The notes below the pieces were generated by a model. It saw only the letters and a program-made list of their open reading frames with translations, was not told where the DNA came from and did no database searches. Shown one piece after another: positions 11,567-20,950 of a DNA stretch of 64,000 nt. The first letter of the stretch is position 1, and each line of letters opens with the position of its first letter. Both the position numbers and the translations under genes were made by a program. The DNA comes from Xiphophorus maculatus (lineage: Eukaryota; Chordata; Actinopteri; Cyprinodontiformes; Poeciliidae): the NCBI RefSeq assembly GCF_002775205.1, contig NC_036457.1, positions 3,346,475 to 3,410,474 of the forward strand, written 5' to 3'.

Positions 11567-14500
11567 ATGGGAGCGATGGAGGTTTTTCTCCAGTCATTCA
11601 GCCCAGTTTCAGTTTTAGGTTCTGTGGTTTTAATAATCATTGGGTTTCACTTTTTCCTCTCCAAGTCCAGGCCTCAGGGCCACAGACAGGGACCACCAGG
11701 ACCAAAACCCCTTCCCATCATTGGCAACCTGCTGCAGCTCGATGTTAAGAGACTTGACCAAGCATTCCTGAAGGTGAGACACAACTGATCTCAACATTCC
11801 TCTCTACTATATTTCATGTATTTTTGCAATTTACTTTCTTTTAAACTATTATATATCTTGTTTTTTTATCCATCCTTGCCCAGAACAAAAAATGGGCCCC
11901 TGTTGCACTAAAACCTGATTATGTTAAAGGACTTATATGCTGTGTAACTAATAGTATTCTAGTATTATGAAGGAAATCCAGTCATCACAAGGGCATATTC
12001 TAGGTCAGGTGATCTGACTTATCAAACATTGCAGTTTATTTTATTATTCAAAGTTTTCTATCTAAGGAAACCGAGCAGATTGAATCAAGACATTAACTTT
12101 GCAGCAACCCATCATACTGAGCATGCATGCAGTGACAGAGAAGATCAAAACTCCCCTTAAACAGAACCTGGTTCTGCCAGGTTCAGCAGAACCAGAACCT
12201 GGCTCAGACAGGCTGGCTGGGCAGCTTGACAGACTCTGTGGTTTCCTGCTCCATTCTTCACTGTGTTAGGGGGGGATGTCAGTCCTGCTGCAGCACCAGC
12301 AGGACTGACATTATAGTAATTATAGTAACAATTATAGTAACAAAAACACACTATTTCATTATAAAGTTGTGATTTTTTTTACGATAATATATATTTGATG
12401 TATGTAGATATCATTTTTTATATGGGAATAAAAAAGAAAAAAGAAATTGCTCTTGGGGGCCCCCTGGTGGCCGCGGTATGTCACGCTTGATCCAGACCTC
12501 CAAAGGTCTGGTAGAAGATAAGTTAGTTAAACAACGTTGCAAAAAAGGACTTACCCTTCAGGAAGAGAGAAAAGAAAGATGAAAATAGAAAAAGAGCCCA
12601 GCATCAGGTTTCAGTCAAACCTCTCACTGTAGAGCAGAAGAGGACAGAGGCTGATTTTTAAACCTTTGCTGAGGAAGATAAGATCAGGGGATAAGATCAA
12701 TCTGTATGGAAGTATCGGCCAATCATGGTACTATGAATGTATCTGTATGTTATACTGTACATGCATATAGGCTATAATGTAAACATCTCTATCAGAGATG
12801 CAATAAGTTCATAATAAGTGTGTAAATGATCTAATCATCTGATTGTTGATTGCAGCAATCCAGATTATTAGCAGAAATAGAGGGCCCCAAAAGCAAGATT
12901 TGCTTAAGGCCCTATGGAAGCTTGGGCCGGCCCTGGTGGGAATACATGTCTGGGTTTGTGGGAATGGGGGAGACATCAGAGATCCTTGGGGGGCTGGGAC
13001 TGTTTTGTCTCAACTGTACCATCTGGACTTTTTCTGGGCCTGTCTCTGGATTGGGTCAGGGACTGGACACCAGGTGTGGGGGTTTTCCACAACCCCAATG
13101 TCTCCTTGCTATCATGGTCGAGGCTGTGGATAGACTTGGGGCCTTGTGAGCCATTTGGGGTTGGGGCTGGCATTCTCTAAGGGTCATTTGATTTTTGGAT
13201 TACTGCTTATAGTGGCTGGCCCTTATAATTTGCATTTTCTTTATCTCTTTCATCATAGCTTTCTAAGACGTATGGATCTGTGTTCACTGTCCACATGGGA
13301 CCAAAGAAGACAGTGGTCCTCACAGGGTATAAGACGGTGAAAGAAGCATTTGTCAGTTATGCTGAGGAGTTTGGAGAACGGGTAGCATCCACCGTGACTA
13401 AAGAAGCAAACCTGCATCACGGTACAGGTTTACAATTTCAGACAAGTAATGCTTCACATGTAGAGAAGTTAGTTTGCTGATTTATCTTATTAAACTGTTT
13501 TAAACAGGTATTGTATGGACCAATGGAGACTCCTGGAAGGAAATGCGCCGCTTTGCTTTGACCAACCTGAAGGACTTTGGGATGGGAAAGAGAGTATGTG
13601 AGGAGAAAATCATTGAGGAATGTCACATCCTCATCCAGAAGTTAAAGGAGTTTAAAGGTAACAGCAGAAAGAAATAAGATATTTATTGAAGAAGAGCACA
13701 TGTATTTAAGTTTTCAATAAAATGATTGAGTTTTGTGGCTCATTGTGAGACGTTTTGTGCAATCTGTGTCCTACGTATCATGGAAAAAGGCCAGAGATTT
13801 TTCAATTTGTGGAATCAGTGCAAAAGTTTCATGGAGGAGTCAAGATTACTGGACATTTATAGTCAAACTTTTCCCTAATTCTGTCAACAAATATAAAAAC
13901 ATACTTGGTATTGTACAGGAGAACTAAGGCCCAAAAAATCTTGAATATATTTTTTGTACTGTAGTTGCTTAAGTAGTTTTTATTTTTACTTTTTTAAATG
14001 CTAATCTAGAATGACTAATTGTTGGCAGATTTCCCCATGAAAAGTTTTTCTTCATCTTGAGGCATTATAGTTAACTGCTGCTCAGAGTTACTCTTTGCAG
14101 TCCAACGTCAAAGTAAAACAATTCTCTGAATAGAGTTAATAAAGTGTTGAATAATGATTTTCTGGTTCCTTTGCTGCAGGTGAAGCTTTTGATTTGTCCC
14201 AACATATGAACAATGCAGTTTGTAATGTAATCTGCTCCATGGTTTATGGCAAAAGATTTGAATATGATGATCTAGAGTTCACTAATGTTGTAAATCGAAC
14301 AACCCAAGGCCTTCAACTGTTGGGCTCGCCAGCAATAAAGGTGTGACTGGACTGTTTTAAAGCATAAAATCTGCTAACATTGGACTGAACAGAGAAGTCA
14401 CTGTTTATATTGTGTTCATCATCAGCTGTACAACATGTTCCCAAAGATTGGCAAGCTGGTGTTTTCAGCCAGAAAGAAAATGAGCGATATATTTGCTGCC

Positions 14501-17467
14501 AATAAACAGCATCATCTGATGCTGCTGAACCGTTTGAAAGAGACTCTCAGTCCACAGATGTGCAGAGGAGTTGCAGACGCTTTCCTCATCCGTCAACAGC
14601 AACTCAAGGTCAGAATGACTGTAAATCCCACAATGCACTGCATTAATCTACTTTCAGCTTCAATAGGAAGAGGTGTTTCAGGAAGGAAACTCTGACCATG
14701 GGCAGGTTAAAACCTAGGACTAAGACAACACTCATTCTGTTTGCAGCATTGCTGCATCAGTAGTGGATCTCTGCTTGCACTTGTCATTCATTAGGACAAC
14801 ATGGAGGACAAAGTGTGTTAGTCTCTCACCCCTTTCCTCTGCTGGCAGAGAGAGAGAGTCACTAATTGTTCAGGAGCTTTGGAAGAAATATAAAGTTTAC
14901 GGTTTTGTTCATCCAGTATCTATAATCCTGGCCTAAGGAATAAACCCGATTCCTGGTTTTATTTAGAATTCTGCAGAAGGAACATTGGAATTACAGGTTC
15001 CCCAAGAATGCTGATTACTGGCTGCCAGTTCAGCGAAGGGAGAAAAGCAGCTTTTTCAGCTCTGAGAAGCACATGAATACTGGCCACTGACCAGCCAAAT
15101 GCCACTGATCTGAGCTAAGAGGACATCCCAACCGTCCATGATGACCTGTGCTACCCACACATAGCTACCTGAACTGAAAAGCAGATTCTGGTTGCAGCTG
15201 TTTTAGCCTCCAGCCTCTAATAGGAAACAAACATCTGGTCAAGCACTGTAGCCCATTTGAAAACAGAGCTGATGTGCTTCAAAGCTAATGTGTGCTAGTT
15301 GACAACACACTGCAACTGTTGGCCAAGCTTCTGGATTTACAGTTTCTTATTCCTCATCTGGTTTGTGAATTAGAACTTTCTCTATAATTAATGAAGCATA
15401 TGAACATTAATGCAGATTAAGGAACAGAACTTTCATCTTTTGTGCTGTTTATAATTGCTTTGTGCTTGTTTTATAACTTCGTTGACATAATCATATTTTG
15501 AGCACAAACTGTTAATACGCTCTCAATGAGTTTTTGGATGATGTTCTGAAAACCAGCTGATCTTCTGCAGGAATCTGGGATCACCGACAGTCACTACCAC
15601 AACGACAACCTGCTGGTGACTATTATGAACCTGTTTAGTGCCGGAACTGAAACAACATCAAGTACACTGAGATGGGCATTCCTGTTTATGGCCAAATATC
15701 CAAAAATACAAGGTGAGGAGTAATATCTACTTCTGGATTTTCTTTAAATATTACAATAAGCAGAAGTCCTTTGGTTTCTGCAGAGAGTAATTATTGTGCC
15801 ATTGTCATTTACTGACTTTGCTGTTTCAGACCAGGTCCGGCAGGAGCTGAGGAATGTGATCGGAAGTCGGCAGGTTCAGGTTGAGGACAGACAGAACCTG
15901 CCTTTTACAGACGCCGTCATCCACGAGATACAGAGAATGGCCAACATCCTTCCTCTGGCTATTTCTCACAGAACTAGCCAAGACATCACGTTTCATGGTT
16001 ATTTTATTGAGAAGGTAGGAATGTATACTTGAGGATACATTACCATGAACCTCATTTTTAAGCTCATTGTTGGAGGTCTCTGCCAGCTTGACTGGTCAGA
16101 TCAAGTTTACATGTAAGGCACATTTCAGCAACAAGGCAATTCAAAGTGCTTTACATGATTAGAAGGGAAATAAAACAAGTAAGACAAAAATTTGACGTTG
16201 TGATGAACTGGAAAATGACGGGTTGGAAAAGACTGATCTGTCTTCCTGCATATACGCTCTTTAGTTCCCTGTTACTTTGTTGGATTCTCCCACATGTTCC
16301 CTTGAGTTCTGTGTCACTGTTGATCTGCTCCACATGGACTGACCTTATCCATTAGTTCCTATATTGATCTTCATTAAATTGCACCATGAGACTACTGCTG
16401 TCCTCTCTGGATTTTGGTCCATGACACCTTCAACCTGCTTTTGGCACCGGATGCTTTTTTTATTCTCAGAGCAGAAAAAGTTTGATATAAATAATTTTCC
16501 TCCAGATTTTTCAATACAGGATCTATTGGGTTTGAAGAGATGATTACACAGTCAGAACATTCTGTGAAAGTTCACTGAGCTGGGATGCAGCGGTGCTGTT
16601 GCATCATTGGACTTGTCTGGTTCTGCATCCATCAAGTGGGATGATCTTTGACTCAGATTTGGAAATTAATAAAAAGGTCAATGCAGTATTCCAGTCTAGC
16701 TTTTATCATCCGAGGCTAATTAGCAGAATCAAGGATTGTTTTACCCATTAAGAAAGTTTTCCATGCTTCTATGCTGGGCTACTGCAATTCCCTCTCCACT
16801 GGGATATTGATCAGTCTTTTCTTCACCCTCTTCAGATAATTAAAAATCCAGCTGGGTCACTTCAGGAGGAAGTTGATTAGGTCTTGCAGATTACTGTTGG
16901 ATATGGAAGTGAAGCAAACAGGTTTGGGGGAGGAATTGTCTTTGTTACCAGGTAACTTTATGTCAGTCAATTTTGAATCAGTGGTAAGGTGGTCTCATTT
17001 CTATGTGTTCAAAAATCCATTAAATTGAAAATGTGTCATGTAAATGATGACTGATTTGTGGTTTTTAGGGAACTCCAGTAATTGCTGTTTTAACGTCCGT
17101 CCTGCAAGATGAGAACGAATGGGAGAAACCGAACGTCTTTTATCCAGGCAACTTCCTCAGCAAAGATGGGAAGTTCCTCAAGCGAGACGCCTTCCTGCCT
17201 TTTTCAGCAGGTCAGACTGATTATTGTCTTATATAGATCCTTACTCTACAGGCATTGGCTGAGGATGTGTTTCTAATAGGTCGCAGGGTTTGCCTTGGAG
17301 AGAGTCTGGCCAGAATGGAGCTTTTCATCTTCTTCGCCACTCTCCTGCAGCACTTCCGATTTTCTCCTCCACCTGGAGTTACAGAGGAAGAACTCGATCT
17401 AACTCCACGAGTTGGTGCTACTCTGAGCCCTCAACCTCACACGCTCTGTGTTATCCCTTTAAATTAA
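11567..17467 (+). CDS. cyp2k: CYP2K-like cytochrome P450, gene C (complete, 9 exons)
   Basis: Exons: 11567-11773, 13259-13421, 13508-13657, 14180-14340, 14426-14608, 15571-15712, 15830-16014, 17069-17210, 17280-17467; 1521 bases, 506 residues, uninterrupted. An N-terminal membrane anchor (about residues 8-29) precedes the hinge GPPGPKPLP. Then come the C-helix WKEMRR, the I-helix [13 protein letters not shown], the K-helix HEIQR and the haem loop [11 protein letters not shown] with Cys449. The first ATG has G at -3 and G at +4; another in-frame ATG is 9 bases on. Versus gene D, by my eye about 29 residues differ, all in exons 1-7 apart from residue 413; exon 8 is identical to gene E and exon 9 has a single silent change. 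Introns 1, 5 and 7 are swollen by repeats absent from D-G. A polyadenylation signal AATAAA is at 18034. Confidence 0.93.
12276..12311. repeat. Perfect 15-bp hairpin in gene C intron 1
   Basis: Arms 12276-12290 and 12297-12311 are exact complements around a 6-base loop CAGCAC. It is followed by short tandem repeats of the type ATTATAGTAAC. Absent from intron 1 of genes D-G. It could be the end of a decayed foldback transposon. Confidence 0.7.
12457..12470 (-). promoter_or_regulatory. Second CTCF-like motif, gene C intron 1
   Basis: On the minus strand CCACCAGGGGGCCC matches the CTCF core consensus at 13 of 14 positions. It lies inside what seems to be repeat-derived DNA, and fish repeats often carry such runs, so function is doubtful. 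Confidence 0.3.
12870..13190. other. GC-rich insert in gene C intron 1, unidentified
   Basis: This part of the 1.5-kb intron is much richer in G+C than its surroundings and is open in several frames at once, as expected from base composition. It includes the repeat-like string GGGCCGGCCCTG. It has no counterpart in genes D-G, whose intron 1 diverges from gene C after about 11926. I read it as a decayed mobile element of unknown class, not as a gene. Confidence 0.45.
14661..14800 (+). repeat. Dispersed repeat, copy in gene C intron 5
   Basis: Diverged copy of the segment at about 17806-17945 in the 3' flank of gene C and its equivalents behind D-G. Shared stretches include AGGAAGAGG, GTTTCAGGAA and GCAGCAT.GCTGCATCAG. 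The family is not recognised. Confidence 0.6.
16560..16870 (+). mobile_element. Decayed L2-type LINE fragment in gene C intron 7
   Basis: Translation of about 16635-16740 gives [20 protein letters not shown] and RLISRIKD, the pattern at the C-terminal end of L2-clade reverse transcriptases (usual form LGVIFDSDL...QINAVVRSSFFQLR). After a stop and a frameshift near 16748 the next stretch reads [17 protein letters not shown], matching VIHAFISSRLDYCNSLY. Only this short 3' part of the ORF is present, in the same direction as the gene. It helps explain why intron 7 is 1054 bp here but about 92 bp in genes D-G. Confidence 0.75.
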
Positions 17468-17805
17468 GGAGGAACCTACAGTATATGTGAAAAAAATGGT
17501 ACTTTATACCTAAAAGAAATCAAAGTAAATGTCCTAAAATAGAGAAAATTTGTTTTTAATGTGAAATCTTTACTCCACAAATATCCACCATCAATCACCA
17601 TCACCATGTATTCAGATGTTTTGTATCTTCATCAAGTCAAAGTTATTATTTTTGGACAAGCTAAGCTAACTTTCAATGACATTTTGTGCTGTGAAATGAA
17701 TGATGGTTATGCTGGACCTCCAGCCTTGTACGAGTCAAACTGCAGGAGTTTAGTGTATAACTGCTGAATCAACAATCCACTGCATTTAAAACAATTTGAT
17801 TCCAT

Positions 17806-17945
17806 CAGAAGGAAGAGGAGGAGTTTCAGGAAAGAAAGTCTGTGATGGAAAACTTAAAACTCTGGAGCCAAGACAAACACACCCTCGTTGCAGCATCGCT
17901 GCATCAGGACAGGATCTGTCTTTCACTCGTCGTTCGTTTGGGCGA
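17806..17945 (+). repeat. Dispersed repeat, copy in 3' flank of gene C
   Basis: Partner of the copy at 14661 in gene C intron 5. Equivalent copies follow genes D (about 25568), E (33335), F (48697) and G (56460). Confidence 0.55.
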
Positions 17946-18833
17946 CATCAGCAAAACCTGAAACCTAAAAATCGATTCTACAAAAGGTAATGGATATCCA
18001 ATTCAGTCAAACTATAGACCATTGCTTCATCAAAATAAAGTTGTGTCTTTGCACTGTGAAATAATACCTGGAATGCATACAAAGTGTCAATTAGTGTAAA
18101 TTAATCTTCATTCATTTAGAGCTTAGTACAATCCCTGGTCTTTACATATTCATACAAATTACTATAGATCTTTCTATGGGTTATTTCATCTTTTATTGCT
18201 TAAATCTGTGTTAGGTAAAACTAATTAACACTCTCCAAATGTATTTGTCTGAACAGACGGTTACTTGATTTTGTGTGTTTATAGTAAAATTCAAAACAAA
18301 AAGGTTAATAGAAATGTTTTATGTTCTACAAAGTAAATTGAAGAATGTCTGTTAATGTAGTTAAAATCTTTACATTTCAGAGAAGAGGACATCTTTCCCA
18401 ATCTGTTTTTCAGTCAGTCCTGCCAAGAATGACTTACTTCTCCTCCTATATTTAACCTAGGCAAAATTGTTCTTTCAGGTCCAGTAGCTCAAACATTAGT
18501 GAGAGAATCTGTTCGCATAAGAGCTTTACTAAGAAATGATGAAATGCCTAAGATGTACATACCTATTAAAATTTAACATTGAGTAATATTTGTCTGTTTT
18601 TATTACATATTAAGCCTTTCGTTCACATGAACTCAATCTAATACAAAGTGATCTGTGACTAATAGCAGCAGATCTGAGGTTATTCAGAGACTTTAAAGGA
18701 CTGTCATTGTTTCATTGTTGCATGGTTTCTCATAATATTGCATGACATATTTTAATAAATTAATTCATCATTTCAAAAGTTTCCTGCTTATAAGGAAGAA
18801 ATATGTTTGGATTTAATGGATCAATTAAATTAT

Positions 18834-18930
18834 CTTGTAACCAGGTTGCTATGTATTGCAAATTTTTTGCTCAGGTCCCTCTTGAAAATGAGATCTAGAT
18901 CTCAGCGGGGTTTACCTGATTAAATAAAGG
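18834..18930 (+). mobile_element. 3' tail of a non-LTR retrotransposon, then (TA)10
   Basis: The segment ends GGGGTTTACCTGATTAAATAAAGG, a form I recall for truncated fish LINE 3' ends, and is followed by a TA microsatellite of 10 repeats. No coding part remains. Confidence 0.55.
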
Positions 18931-19011
18931 AATATATATATATATATATATAGAAATATATATAGGAATATTTATAAATCCATGAAATTGATCCATTAAT
19001 TCAATGTAATC

Positions 19012-19051
19012 AATTTCCATTGAATTAATAAAAATTAATTCAATGGAAATT
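19012..19051. repeat. Perfect 18-bp hairpin in the unit spacer
   Basis: Arms 19012-19029 and 19034-19051 are exact complements around AAAA. Just downstream, 19062-19090 carries two TAATCGATTA-type palindromes. The same structure is in the spacers behind D, E, F and G (near 26779, 34545, 49905 and 57671). Confidence 0.8.
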
Positions 19052-19264
19052 TATTTATTTCCAGTAATCGATTACTTTTTTAATCGATTATCAGCGATTA
19101 AGAAAGTAAATATTACTCTTCAAACTACACCACTTACTCCATTTGACCACAAAGTGGCAGCAAAGATTATCTACTTCCAAACTGCAGGTCTTTGTGTTGA
19201 TCTGTTTCTGTTTCATCTCTATGCTGCTGATTCCAACAAAAATATTAGAAAATGCAGCTTCTGT

Positions 19265-19278
19265 CCACTAGGTGGCAG
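19265..19278 (+). promoter_or_regulatory. CTCF-like core motif, C/D spacer
   Basis: Exact 14-base match as at 9726, 1.7 kb before the gene D start codon, same orientation. Confidence 0.5.
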
Positions 19279-20174
19279 CTGAGCAAAGTAAAAACAACTC
19301 GGATCATAAAATGTCTAAAGAAAATACCATTGTTGTTTGCAGACTATCTGCACACAGTAAAACTTCTTGTTAATACTGTAAGCAGTTACAAGCTGTAATC
19401 TACATCAGTGAGATGAATCCAGGAAACCAGCAAAAAATGGAGGCTTAGGAAAAAATGAACTGAACGTTGAAAACTACTAATAATATAAAGTTACCTGTAG
19501 TTTAAAAACTTGTATTCCTTCTGAATTCTATCTATGGGATAAAATGACACATAACTTATCAAGAAAAACAACAGAATGTTTTTTTTTTTTTAATGTTTTC
19601 AGGAAAAACTGAGAAACATTTATACTCTTCTAATTACTGAAGGTGATAAGAGAGCCAGAAATCAGCTTGATCCAAAAAACACATCAACTGTGCAAAGACT
19701 GGAGCAGAGTGACCTCGGCGCTGACATCAGCGCTGACATCACTGAGTCCTGCAAACACGAGACTAATGATCTTTTTATTACTCAGGCATCTGGGTAATAA
19801 AAAGATTAAACACACAGCTATGTAAGTAAAATGAAGATACCTGAGAGAATTCAACTTACAAGAGATGGAAAAATAATCTGGGCAAAATAAACATTCATGT
19901 TGAGCAACAAGAATATCAACGTTTACTGTAAATCTTTAACTTTGCAGCTCTATTAAACTTTGAACTAAATAAATTATTGTCAGCTGTTTCATAACAATCT
20001 AAACATGTTAGCCTGGATAGATTTTTCCCCTGAAGAATGAAAAATATAAATTGTCACAGTAGAATAACACAATATTAAAACTTGCAAAATATCAGAGAGA
20101 TAAAATTATGCAATTTTAAAGAACTGCAAAATAAGATTAAGTTGTTAACTTTGACGTTAAAAACTGTAAAATGT

Positions 20175-20348
20175 TGGGCTGGCTGTAATAACCCATACAT
20201 GGAGGACTTAGCCGTCGACACGGCCGTCACAGATTCGAGTCTCGGCCTGATGACCTTTGCCTCATATCTTCTCCCTCCCTCATTACACACATTCCAGTTT
20301 TGTCTCTCAAATGAAGGCCACACAGAGTCAATAAAACCTTTTAAAAAG
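20175..20348 (+). mobile_element. tRNA-derived SINE before gene D
   Basis: An RNA polymerase III B-box-like string GATTCGAGTCTCGG lies in a tRNA-like head, followed by a tail ending AATAAAACC. Direct repeats CTGTAAAATGT at 20164-20174 and 20349-20359 are the target duplication. The matching DNA before gene C (near 10515) holds the single uninterrupted site. Confidence 0.75.
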
Positions 20349-20873
20349 CTGTAAAATGTGCCTTCAAACTGTCTGGAGAAAAATTTCCTCTTTAGGTTTA
20401 TGGTGTTTTTAAAACTATTAAAGATCAGAAATGTTTACAACTGAAGTTTGATTTTTTTAAAACATAAAATGCTTTGCAAAGAAAATGTCACTAACTCTTA
20501 AAAGGGAACAATAAAAGCAATTTTTTCAGTCTGGGTCTGGTGGGACTCTTTAGTGCTTTTATTTTGAAGGTTTAGAATCCTGGTGCTGTCTAAGATCACG
20601 TCTCCAAGAAAACAAAACATCTTCTGTCTGGTTTCAATGCAGTGGAGCACAAGATCTACTCAACCAGTCACACTATATGCGGTGATCCACCTGGCAAAAG
20701 TTAATATAAACCTTTAAGGACCACCAGAACCTTCAAGGCTCATTTTGTTTTAGTTTTTTAATATGCACAGCTAACTTGGGTTGTTTCTGACATCTGATAT
20801 GAAATACTGCAAATACATTGTAATGTTCCAAACTGCCTGTTGTAAACCACATGCTCCACCTCCACCTGTACCT

Positions 20874-20882
20874 TGGACTTTG
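20874..20882 (-). promoter_or_regulatory. HNF4-specific motif, gene D promoter
   Basis: Same exact 9-base motif as at 11490, 69 bp before the ATG. Confidence 0.55.
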
Positions 20883-20950
20883 CTTCAAATCAAATACATG
20901 TCCTACAGTAAAGCTGGTGCACAGCAGCAGGTATTAAACGTGTTGCAGTG

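Larger units (their letters stand above)
17468..20950. other. Spacer between genes C and D (unit type seen after every later gene)
   Basis: Nearly identical to the spacers behind D and F and, up to the retroelement site, E and G. In order it holds the 3' UTR (AATAAA at 18034), a dispersed repeat, a LINE 3' tail with a TA repeat, a perfect hairpin, a CTCF-like motif, a poly-T run near 19577, a tRNA-derived SINE and the gene D promoter. Short open frames such as 17561-17767 and 17796-17990 have no recognisable product. The retroelement site seen filled behind E and G is empty here, near 19347. Confidence 0.8.

Noticed and set aside
12843-13340. Several overlapping open frames in gene C intron 1
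   Set aside because: They are open in many frames at once because of G+C-rich composition, have no recognisable product and lie inside an intron; only 13259-13421 is a real exon.
17561-17990. Open frames repeated behind every gene, as a possible small conserved gene
   Set aside because: Copies are identical only because the DNA is duplicated; they overlap the 3' UTR and a dispersed repeat and show no known domain.
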